Source: JBBIGV01 sp037447335
Lineage (GTDB): Bacteria; Bacteroidota; Ignavibacteria; Ignavibacteriales; Ignavibacteriaceae
Length of the DNA stretch: 8,167 bases
Direction of reading: 5' to 3'
NCBI GenBank assembly: GCA_037447335.1
Contig: JBBIGV010000103.1
Coordinates: 1 to 8,167, forward strand
A program made the position numbers and the translations under genes. The number at the start of each line of letters is the position of its first letter. Within the stretch, counting starts at the first letter, position 1. Shown in pieces: positions 1-5,954 of this stretch. The notes under the pieces were generated by a model. The model searched no databases. It worked only from the letters and a program-made list of their open reading frames with translations, and was not told the origin of the DNA.

Positions 1-20
1 AAAAAATGTTCTTTAACACC
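1..20 (-). terminator. weak possible intrinsic terminator at window edge
   Basis: Downstream of the MORN lipoprotein gene, the minus strand reads TGTT-AAAG-AACA followed by at least six T up to the window edge. Two G-U pairs could lengthen the stem. The stem is short and A/T-rich, so this is only a weak candidate. It would fit the end of the HIT-lipoprotein transcription unit. Confidence 0.25.
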
Positions 21-43
21 AAATCCCATTTACACAAATTATT

Positions 44-574
44 TTACAGACTCTTTATTGAATTTAATGAATCATAATTTACCTGTTGGAGAACATTTCC
101 ATTGCCATCAAACATTCTCCAGATACCAATTCTTCTGCCCTGTTCAAATATACCCTCTTCTTTCAATTCTCCTGTTGGATAATACCACGACCATTTACCG
201 TCAGATTTATCATTCTCAAAACTTCCTTCACATTCAAGAGTGCCGTCTTCATAGAAGTATTTCCAAATACCCGTGTTCCTGTTGTTTTCAATTTGCCCTA
301 GTATTTCAATATTTCCATTGGGATACAGGATTTTAAAGCTGCCGTGCTTTATGCCCTCAACTACTTCATACTCAAGATGTTTGCCTTCAATTATTGCCGT
401 GCGTGTACCCGTCAATGGTTCTTGTGTACCTTCAACATAAATCAGACTATCAGCATAAACCGTAAAATGAATTTGTTCTTTTTCATCTCCGCAGCCAGTT
501 AAAAGTATAAGGATTAAGAAAATTGAAATATTTACAAAAGAATAAGAAATAATTGACTGAATGCCTTTTCTCAT
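44..574 (-). CDS. MORN-repeat (MORN_2/YwqK-like) lipoprotein
   Basis: 176-residue predicted outer- or inner-membrane lipoprotein. Residues 1-28 form a lipoprotein signal peptide: basic start MRK, hydrophobic stretch about 14-25 and lipobox LTGC with lipidated Cys28, followed by Gly-Asp. From about residue 72 to 165 there are four imperfect repeats of about 23-24 residues with the pattern G..G.W..(Y/F)...G.(L/I)...G.(F/I), for example around residues 102-118, 126-141 and 149-165. This is the MORN_2 pattern of the YwqK-type family, which folds as beta-hairpins; no enzymatic activity is implied. The ATG overlaps the TGA stop of the upstream HIT gene by 4 nt (ATGA), so the two are probably translationally coupled. 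An AGGGTGGAG stretch just upstream can serve as ribosome binding site. Family assignment is fairly firm; the biological role is unknown. Confidence 0.85.
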   Translation of the reverse strand: MRKGIQSIISYSFVNISIFLILILLTGCGDEKEQIHFTVYADSLIYVEGTQEPLTGTRTAIIEGKHLEYEVVEGIKHGSFKILYPNGNIEILGQIENNRNTGIWKYFYEDGTLECEGSFENDKSDGKWSWYYPTGELKEEGIFEQGRRIGIWRMFDGNGNVLQQVNYDSLNSIKSL

Positions 575-1092
575 TCTCCACCCTGTTTTGCGGAAAGAAT
601 TTCATTATACGCTTCAATCAATTTTAACTTAGTTGAAAGGAGCTCCTGCGAAATAACTTTAACCTCACCGAGTACGGGCATAAAGTTAGTGTCACCATTC
701 CAGCGCGGCACAATGTGAAAATGTATATGATCGTCAATACCCGCACCGGCAGGTTTGCCGAGATTTGCCCCGATATTAAATCCCGAGGGATGAACAACTT
801 TTATCAAAGCTTTCTGTGATAACTGCAGCTCGTACATTATTTCAGAATTTTCTTCGGCAGTAAGATCGGCAAAATCTTTTACGTGTCTGAAAGGAACGAT
901 CATCAGATGACCGTTATTGTAAGGATAGAGATTCAGAATTGAAAATGTAAGCTTTGATTTTCTGACCAAAAGATTTTCCTTCACCTCAACATCTGCCATT
1001 GCGGCATCACAAAAAATACAGTGTTCAGTTTTCGAATCATTCTTGAACGATTCAATATATTGTGAACGCCACGGTGACCATAAATTTTTCAT
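571..1092 (-). CDS. HIT-family hydrolase/phosphorylase, Ap4A phosphorylase-like
   Basis: 173-residue cytosolic histidine-triad protein. The signature H-I-H-F-H-I-V lies at residues 122-128; by analogy with Hint, the middle His124 is the nucleophile that attacks the alpha-phosphate. A CxxC pair (Cys25, Cys28) near the N-terminus is the usual zinc site. The N-terminal LWSPWR and the RWNGDTNFMPV stretch after the triad (residues 130-140) resemble the bacterial branch that includes the mycobacterial Ap4A phosphorylase, so a dinucleoside-polyphosphate substrate is the best guess; other nucleotide substrates are possible. Start is ATG with GAGG four bases upstream. The gene begins 11 nt after the T-tract of the terminator that ends the EF-G gene, and its stop overlaps the MORN lipoprotein start. 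HIT fold is certain; exact substrate is inferred. Confidence 0.93.
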   Translation of the reverse strand: MKNLWSPWRSQYIESFKNDSKTEHCIFCDAAMADVEVKENLLVRKSKLTFSILNLYPYNNGHLMIVPFRHVKDFADLTAEENSEIMYELQLSQKALIKVVHPSGFNIGANLGKPAGAGIDDHIHFHIVPRWNGDTNFMPVLGEVKVISQELLSTKLKLIEAYNEILSAKQGGE

Positions 1093-1103
1093 AATACCTC
1101 GTC

Positions 1104-1133
1104 AAAAAAAAAGCGGAAGAATTTTCCGCCTTT
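1104..1133 (-). terminator. intrinsic terminator after the EF-G paralogue
   Basis: On the minus strand a perfect 6-bp stem GCGGAA/TTCCGC (1124-1129 with 1113-1118) closes a 5-nt loop and is followed by nine T (1112-1104). The bases before the stem (AAAG) can pair with the first T residues and extend it by a G-U and A-U pairs. This is a textbook Rho-independent terminator. It sits between the stop codon of the EF-G gene and the start of the HIT gene. Confidence 0.85.
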
Positions 1134-1147
1134 AATGAACAGAAATT

Positions 1148-3241
1148 TTAATTTCCCTCTTCGCGGCTCTTCTTGTATTCTTCAACTATCTTTGATTCAA
1201 CTTCTTTGGGAACATCTTCGTAATGAGAGAATTTAATTCTGTGCGCGCCCCTTCCCTGGGTTAAGCTTCTGAGTTGTGAAGAATATTTATATAACTCAGC
1301 AAGGGGGACATGAGCTTTAATTATCTGGTAACTTCCATCGGAATCCATGCCAAGTATCTTCCCTCTACGGCTGGAAATATCCCCCATTACATCGCCCATA
1401 TACTCTTCAGGAACAGTCACTTCAATTTCATAAATAGGTTCGAGCAAACCCGGATTACAATCCAGGAATCCTTTCTTAAAGCACTGCATGGCGGCAAGTT
1501 TGAATGACATTTCATCAGAGTCGACGCTGTGGTATGTTCCATCAAACAAAGTAACTCTTACATCAACTACTTTGTTACCCGAAATTACACCCTTCTCCAT
1601 AGCTTCCTGAATGCCTTTTTGCACTGCAGGAATGAATCTTCCCGGAACCACACCGCCTACAATAGCATCAACAAATTCAAAACCGGCGCCTCTTTGTAAT
1701 GGCTCCATTTTGAAGTGAACATGTCCATATTGTCCTCTGCCGCCGGATTGTTTTTTGTGCTTGTATTCTACATCTTCTGAACGCCCTTTGATAGTTTCGC
1801 GGTAAGGAACCTTCGGCTCGACAAGATCAACATCAACGTTATATCTTTCTTTGAGTCTTTTAACTGCAAGAGAAAGCTGAAGTTCGCCCTGCCCGGAAAC
1901 AATAGTTTGAGCGATTTCAGGATCATATTTAACAGAGAATGACGGGTCCTCTTCGTGCAGTGTGTGCAGACCGGAAGCTATTTTATCTTCATCTCCTTTT
2001 GCGCGCGGAACTATTGCGCTTCTGATAACGGCTTGAGGAAATTCGATAGGTTTTATTTTAACCGAAAAGTTTTTTGATGCGAGTGTATTGTTGGTATGGC
2101 TATCCTTTAACTTAACAACAGCAGCTAGGTCGCCTGCAAGAACTTTTGTAATTTCTTTTCGTGTGTGTCCATTGAGAATGGATAACTGACTTAATCTTTC
2201 ATTTTTATTATTACTGAGGTTAACCATATCGAGACCCGGGGTAACAGTACCCGAATAAACCCTGAATAAAGAAAGTTCTCCAACATGCTGTTCTGAAATT
2301 GTTTTGAAAATGAACAACACCGGTTCGGCAGAGTTATCGGGTTTTACAAGTACAGATTTACCGGAATCTTTAAATATCGCGTCTTCCCCACCCCGGTCTG
2401 CCGGCGATGGAAAATATTTTGCAGCAAAATCGAGAAAATTGTTCATACCTACGGCTTTTGTTGCCGATACTGCAAATACCGGTGTAAAGTTTCGCTTAAT
2501 CATTGCCTGCTTTATTCCCTTGCTCAGATCGTCATCAGAAAGAGTCCCTTCTTCAAAATATTTATTCATCAGCTCTTCTGAAGTTTCGGCAACTTTTTCG
2601 ATCAGTTCTGTCCTGTAAGCTTCTGCAGCTTCTTTCAGGTCAGCAGGTATTTCAGATTCGGCAACTTTTTTGCTTCCGGCATCCCCGTAAGTAAATGCTT
2701 TCATTTTAATTACATCAATCACAGTGTCGAAGTTTATGCCTTCCTTTGCCGGGAAAGAAACAACCACAGCACCGTCGGTAAGCCTTTCCTTACAATGCTG
2801 AAAAGAATCTTGAAATTTTGAATGCTCGTTATCAACCTTATTTACAACCACCGCAGAAGGAAGATTGAATTCATCCACAAATTTTCCCGTAGCTTCAGAA
2901 CCAACCTCAACACCTTCTACCGATTTCAACACCATAACAGCCGTATCACAAACGCGCATAGCGCTTTTTACATCACCTGAAAAGTCCGCATAACCGGGTG
3001 TATCAAGTATATTTATTTTAGTATTGTGCCATTCTAAATGAAGTAATGCAGTTGAGATAGAGATTTGTCTTTCGATTTCATTTGGAGAGTAATCGGAAAC
3101 TGTATTTCCCTCAGAAATGTTTCCGATCCTGTTTATTTCTCCCGCTGTAAAAAGTAAAATTTCCGAGAGAGAAGTTTTGCCGCTTCCTCCGTGACCTATA
3201 AATGCAATATTGCGAATTGAATCAGCGTTGTATTCTTTCAA
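1148..3241 (-). CDS. fusA2: Elongation factor G paralogue (EF-G2 / FusA2-like)
   Basis: 697-residue translational GTPase with full EF-G architecture. G1 GHGGSGKT is at residues 16-23, a switch I-like ERQISIS at 57-63, G3 DTPG at 80-83, G4 NKVD at 134-137 and G5 SATK at 259-262. Domain II is about 305-390, III about 402-476, IV about 478-598 and V about 600-690. The domain IV tip retains His571 in YHSVDS, matching the translocation-critical His of canonical EF-G. Two departures mark it as a paralogue: the catalytic G3 histidine (DTPGH) is Tyr84, and the switch I ERGIT motif reads ERQIS. Tyr at this place is also found, as I recall, in mycobacterial FusA2. Some EF-G2 proteins are reported to lack ribosome-dependent GTPase activity. 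The start is TTG; no in-frame ATG lies just upstream and AGGAGG sits five bases before it. It follows ytxG by 39 bp, probably in one operon. The canonical fusA would be elsewhere. Confidence 0.93.
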   Translation of the reverse strand: MKEYNADSIRNIAFIGHGGSGKTSLSEILLFTAGEINRIGNISEGNTVSDYSPNEIERQISISTALLHLEWHNTKINILDTPGYADFSGDVKSAMRVCDTAVMVLKSVEGVEVGSEATGKFVDEFNLPSAVVVNKVDNEHSKFQDSFQHCKERLTDGAVVVSFPAKEGINFDTVIDVIKMKAFTYGDAGSKKVAESEIPADLKEAAEAYRTELIEKVAETSEELMNKYFEEGTLSDDDLSKGIKQAMIKRNFTPVFAVSATKAVGMNNFLDFAAKYFPSPADRGGEDAIFKDSGKSVLVKPDNSAEPVLFIFKTISEQHVGELSLFRVYSGTVTPGLDMVNLSNNKNERLSQLSILNGHTRKEITKVLAGDLAAVVKLKDSHTNNTLASKNFSVKIKPIEFPQAVIRSAIVPRAKGDEDKIASGLHTLHEEDPSFSVKYDPEIAQTIVSGQGELQLSLAVKRLKERYNVDVDLVEPKVPYRETIKGRSEDVEYKHKKQSGGRGQYGHVHFKMEPLQRGAGFEFVDAIVGGVVPGRFIPAVQKGIQEAMEKGVISGNKVVDVRVTLFDGTYHSVDSDEMSFKLAAMQCFKKGFLDCNPGLLEPIYEIEVTVPEEYMGDVMGDISSRRGKILGMDSDGSYQIIKAHVPLAELYKYSSQLRSLTQGRGAHRIKFSHYEDVPKEVESKIVEEYKKSREEGN

Positions 3242-3246
3242 GGGTT

Positions 3247-3252
3247 CCTCCT
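3247..3252 (-). promoter_or_regulatory. Shine-Dalgarno AGGAGG deciding the TTG start of the EF-G gene
   Basis: The minus strand reads AGGAGG, then five bases (AACCC), then TTG. This is the strongest ribosome binding site in the window and fixes the TTG at 3241-3239 as the EF-G start, compensating for the weak start codon. Confidence 0.8.
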
Positions 3253-3280
3253 GAACTAAGGTGAGTTTGGTATATTTTGA

Positions 3281-3670
3281 TTATTCACTTTTCTTATATT
3301 TGTGCCAAAAAGCTTCGATACCATTAACAACTGCAGAGAGATTATTGATAAGTGACAGAACTGGTTTTTCAATACCTCCACGGATTTTTTCTTCAATACT
3401 TAACACTGCGTCAACGTGTTCTTTAATGTTATTCACCATTTCTTTGGTTACATTGAGCTGGTTTTTGGCTTGATCAGCAACAGAACCAAGCTTATCGCTC
3501 AGTTCTGTTGTTGAAATGATTAATGGTTTGATTTGACCGGTAAGTTCCTGCATATCATTACTGATTTCTTTTACCGATTTGGTAATTTGTTTAAGATAAA
3601 TTACCAGGGCAATACATAAAACAGATGCTGATAACAGGAGAATGATATAGAAGACTGTTAGAATATCCAT
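3281..3670 (-). CDS. ytxG: YtxG-like DUF948 membrane protein
   Basis: 129-residue membrane-anchored protein. One N-terminal transmembrane helix (about residues 4-26) is followed by a long helical, probably coiled-coil region (about 28-95, with spaced hydrophobics in I..S..L and V..Q segments). It ends in the conserved-looking GIEAFWHKYKK. This is the DUF948 layout of Bacillus subtilis YtxG. The gene starts 2 nt after the stop of the YtxH-like gene and has no clear Shine-Dalgarno of its own, so coupling to ytxH is likely. The ytxH/ytxG pairing mirrors the Bacillus ytxGHJ general-stress locus, although the gene order is reversed. Molecular function is unknown; the symbol reflects family resemblance only. 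Confidence 0.8.
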   Translation of the reverse strand: MDILTVFYIILLLSASVLCIALVIYLKQITKSVKEISNDMQELTGQIKPLIISTTELSDKLGSVADQAKNQLNVTKEMVNNIKEHVDAVLSIEEKIRGGIEKPVLSLINNLSAVVNGIEAFWHKYKKSE

Positions 3671-3672
3671 AA

Positions 3673-4095
3673 TTATTTGTCGGTGTTTTTAGTTTCCTTG
3701 TAGGCATCAACACCCGCTTTAACTGCAGTCTTCAACCTGCTTGTTTCACTTTCCAGAACTTCTTTACCATGAGAGTAAGCGCCGGCTGCTTTAGTTTTAG
3801 CATCGTCGAAAATCTTTTCAGCATCTTTAAGTAAATCCTGGGATTTGGACTTGGCATCCAAGATCAGCTTTTCGGATCTCTTTTTCCCTTCATTGATCAA
3901 CTCTTTTGCTTTATCCTTTGCCTCAGCAATATATTTTTCTGCTTCATCAAGATATTCGTCAGTTTTTGCTTTTATATCGCCTCTTAATTCTTTGCCGCTT
4001 TTAGGCGCATATAACAATGCGAGCACCGCACCGACTACACCACCGGCAAGAAAACCAATCAATAAACCTTTCGTTGTGCTGCTTTCTTTTGACAT
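3673..4095 (-). CDS. ytxH: YtxH-domain (gas-vesicle-protein-like) membrane protein
   Basis: 140-residue protein with the YtxH layout. After a short polar start there is a Gly/Ala-rich transmembrane helix (about 10-30, GFLAGGVVGAVLALLYAP), then the family hallmark APKSGKELR at 30-38. A long, highly charged Lys/Glu/Ala-rich amphipathic helix runs from about 40 to 106, giving an LEA- or apolipoprotein-like pattern that could form a coiled coil or lie on a membrane. In Bacillus, YtxH is a general-stress protein. ATG start with AGGAG six bases upstream. It is the first gene of a unit with ytxG and the EF-G paralogue, and a good sigma-70-like promoter lies about 35 bp upstream. Family call is firm; mechanism is not known. 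Confidence 0.88.
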   Translation of the reverse strand: MSKESSTTKGLLIGFLAGGVVGAVLALLYAPKSGKELRGDIKAKTDEYLDEAEKYIAEAKDKAKELINEGKKRSEKLILDAKSKSQDLLKDAEKIFDDAKTKAAGAYSHGKEVLESETSRLKTAVKAGVDAYKETKNTDK

Positions 4096-4131
4096 ACATA
4101 TCTCCTTTCTTAATATTTATTAACTCAATAG

Positions 4132-4160
4132 AATATAACAAGCAACCCCTTGAAAATCAA
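4132..4160 (-). promoter_or_regulatory. sigma-70-like promoter of the ytxH-ytxG-fusA2 unit
   Basis: The minus strand carries TTGATT (4160-4155), a 17-nt spacer and TATATT (4137-4132). The -10 is preceded by TGT, so it is also an extended -10 (TGnTATATT). Transcription would start near 4125, giving a leader of about 30 nt that contains the AAAGGAG ribosome binding site of ytxH. Position and quality make this a convincing promoter, although the organism's sigma-factor preference is unknown. Confidence 0.62.
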
Positions 4161-4164
4161 GAAA

Positions 4165-4180
4165 TTGTAAAGAATTACAA
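4165..4180. repeat. inverted repeat TTGTAA-N4-TTACAA, possible operator
   Basis: A perfect 6-bp inverted repeat with a 4-nt centre lies five bases upstream of the -35 element of the ytxH promoter. The position suits an activator or repressor site. A + strand T6 run follows two bases later, but no + strand gene lies upstream, so a terminator role is unlikely. Regulator unknown. Confidence 0.4.
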
Positions 4181-4206
4181 GCTTTTTTGACTTGTCTTTC
4201 CATAAA

Positions 4207-4220
4207 ATTCATTAATGAAT
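4207..4220. repeat. 14-bp perfect palindrome ATTCATTAATGAAT
   Basis: A perfect palindrome without a central spacer, about 50 bp upstream of the ytxH promoter -35. It could be a dimeric-protein binding site, but A/T-rich palindromes of this size can arise by chance in such sequence. No recognised regulator consensus is claimed. Confidence 0.35.
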
Positions 4221-4274
4221 GTACCTGATCAGCAAACTTTGCCGCAATGCGAATTGGTCTGCAGCCAAAAGCAG

Positions 4275-4298
4275 GAATGTTTGAATGACTGAATGGTT
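4275..4298. repeat. three degenerate 8-bp tandem units (GAATGNNT)
   Basis: Three consecutive octamers share GAATG at the start and T at the end: GAATGTTT, GAATGACT and GAATGGTT. It lies inside the gene-free 4096-4412 stretch and looks like a decayed or minimal microsatellite. The rest of that stretch holds the ytxH promoter, two palindromes and nothing else I can recognise. Confidence 0.5.
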
Positions 4299-4412
4299 GA
4301 TTTATTTTCATCAAAGTCATTCTGTAACTCATTCAACTTTAGCCAAAATTTACTCAGGAATATTTAAAAAACTAACCAAATTTGGCGCACTATATTTAAT
4401 GCTACAAGATTT

Positions 4413-5375
4413 TTAAGGGTTTGAAAAAGATTCAACGGAGATTTTCCCGAATCGCTTTTGATATAATGCGACGCTGATTATCCCGACAAACACTGCAAAC
4501 CACAATGTTACCGCGCGCACTATAAACGTAGATGCAACAGCGATTTCTTTTGGAAACCCCTTGTTAATTATCAAAAATGTTAGTGAGCCTTCAGTTACGC
4601 CTAAACCTCCGGGCAGTAAGGTAATTGCCCCGACAATGGTTGCGAACCCATAACTGAAAGACGCCCATAATAAATTAATTTCTAATCCAAAATTACTGAG
4701 AATAAGATAATATCCCAAACATTCGAAGAACCACGAAAACAAACTTACTATAGTCATCAGCAATAGCGGTGCTGGTCGAAGCATCTTGTATGAACTTTCA
4801 TATGCGTTGTGAATGCTTTCAATATGTTTTTTCAGAAACCTTATGCCTTCAAGCTTTGTCAATAGCCATAGTGCAAGATTCCTGTTGCTGATTATTACAA
4901 CTATCAGCAGAAAAAAAACAGATACGCCTATAACGATCTCCCTTCCATAATCATAGATGTATGCGCCAAGCAGTGCGATCATCAGGAGAGAAATAAAATC
5001 GGTTATTCTTTCCACGAAAACCACAGGCGCACTTTTACTGATGGGAACCTGAGCTATTTCTTTTAACATGTAAGATTTAAGCAGTTCACCCATTTTCCCC
5101 GGCGTAACACTCATTATCAGCCCTGACATGAATATCGAGAAAGAATCAATTTTTTTGATTTTGATTTTTAAAATTGTCAGGTAATAATCCCATTTAATAA
5201 ATCTTACAATGTAGTTTGCCAAAGAAAGTAAAAGCAGAAGCGGAAGCAGCATCCAGTTAAATTGCCGGAAGGCTGCCGCAACTTCATGGTAGTCAGCATA
5301 TATAGTAAACGCAAGATAGACCAGTCCGGCTGCAGCCAGTGAGATAAGAATATTTTTTTTAATTTTTTTCAGCAT
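4413..5375 (-). CDS. YbhN/LPG-synthase-TM family (UPF0104) integral membrane protein
   Basis: 320-residue polytopic membrane protein, the size of the stand-alone flippase-like domain found at the N-terminus of lysylphosphatidylglycerol synthases. About seven to eight hydrophobic segments are visible, near 9-27, 41-59, 79-91, 125-142, 146-163, 204-226, 236-256 and 283-306. Family motifs are TPGKMGELLK (91-100), ERITDF (122-127) and LPGGLGVTEG (254-263). There is no C-terminal aminoacyl-transferase domain, so it does not itself lysylate lipids; members are thought to move or sense lipid-linked substrates, but the substrate here is unknown. The ATG directly abuts the maf stop codon (TAAATG) and no strong Shine-Dalgarno is seen, so it is probably translated by coupling. 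Last gene of the spoIID-maf cluster. Confidence 0.9.
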   Translation of the reverse strand: MLKKIKKNILISLAAAGLVYLAFTIYADYHEVAAAFRQFNWMLLPLLLLLSLANYIVRFIKWDYYLTILKIKIKKIDSFSIFMSGLIMSVTPGKMGELLKSYMLKEIAQVPISKSAPVVFVERITDFISLLMIALLGAYIYDYGREIVIGVSVFFLLIVVIISNRNLALWLLTKLEGIRFLKKHIESIHNAYESSYKMLRPAPLLLMTIVSLFSWFFECLGYYLILSNFGLEINLLWASFSYGFATIVGAITLLPGGLGVTEGSLTFLIINKGFPKEIAVASTFIVRAVTLWFAVFVGIISVALYQKRFGKISVESFSNP

Positions 5376-5954
5376 TTAAATCACTTTAAGGAACGATTGA
5401 TAAAGATTTGCAAGCGGCAAGCCTACTACATTATAATAGCAGCCGTTTATTTTTTCTACGAATACGGCGCCATAATCATCCTGAATACCGTATGCACCCG
5501 CTTTATCCATAGGACTGCCAGATCTTATGTAATCAATTATCTCATCATCTGAAATTTTTCTAAATTTAACCGCTGTTTTCTCATATGTTGTAATCCATTT
5601 ATTGGAAGCGCAATTAAGAATACTTATGCCGGTGTACACAAAATGAGTGCGCCCACTTAACTTTTTTAATATTCTAAAGGCATCTTTCTGATCTTTTGGC
5701 TTACCGATAACATTGGAATCGAGCACAACAATTGTATCGGCTGTAATTATTATCCCTGAGTTAACTTTCTTGCGGGCACAAATCATCTTCTCCTCAGCTA
5801 TGCGTTTAACATTCTGTACAGGGCTTTGTTTTGAGTTGATATTTTCATCACACTCAATTGCAATAATTTTGAATTTAAGCCCCACCTGCTCCAGAAGTTT
5901 TTTCCTTCGGGGTGATTTTGATGCTAAATAAATTGGCAGATCAGTTTTAATCAT
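5376..5954 (-). CDS. maf: Maf/YhdE family nucleoside triphosphate pyrophosphatase
   Basis: 192-residue cytosolic enzyme, typical full length. Maf proteins hydrolyse non-canonical or methylated nucleoside triphosphates (YhdE-type: dTTP/UTP and m5U/psi-type nucleotides) to monophosphate and pyrophosphate and are linked to division control. Visible motifs: SKSPRR at 12-17 (phosphate-binding loop), catalytic ADT at 72-74, GKP at 84-86, SGRTHFVYTG at 100-109, DKAGAYGIQ at 150-158 and NVVGLPL at 175-181. All key residues are present. The start overlaps the end of the spoIID-like gene by 8 nt and the stop is flush with the next gene's ATG, so these three are almost certainly one transcript. Subfamily (YhdE versus YceF) is not certain. 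Confidence 0.95.
   Translation of the reverse strand: MIKTDLPIYLASKSPRRKKLLEQVGLKFKIIAIECDENINSKQSPVQNVKRIAEEKMICARKKVNSGIIITADTIVVLDSNVIGKPKDQKDAFRILKKLSGRTHFVYTGISILNCASNKWITTYEKTAVKFRKISDDEIIDYIRSGSPMDKAGAYGIQDDYGAVFVEKINGCYYNVVGLPLANLYQSFLKVI

Noticed and set aside
1..29. ATG at 29 on the minus strand, possible start of another gene (MGFGVKEHF...)
   Set aside because: Only nine codons fit in the window, no Shine-Dalgarno is present, and the same bases form a weak hairpin plus T-run; not supportable.
58..336. Plus-strand ORFs opposite the lipoprotein, EF-G, ytxH, maf and spoIID-like genes
   Set aside because: All are antisense shadows of well-supported genes, with no domain, signal or ribosome site of their own.
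1172..1200. TTGAAT-17-TACAAG on the minus strand inside the EF-G 3' end, as a HIT promoter
   Set aside because: Only four of six matches per hexamer, within coding sequence, and it lies upstream of the terminator, so it would not bypass it. Too weak to list.
4120..4332. 70-codon minus-strand ORF upstream of ytxH
   Set aside because: It covers the ytxH promoter, both palindromes and the octamer repeat, has no recognisable domain or Shine-Dalgarno, and its SHSNIP reading derives from the repeat. Treated as spurious.
4365..4390. CCAAATTTGG followed by T6 on the minus strand, as a terminator for the spoIID-maf-YbhN cluster
   Set aside because: A spacer-less palindrome leaves only a 3-bp stem once a loop is allowed, so a stable terminator hairpin is not expected. 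No better candidate was seen after this cluster.
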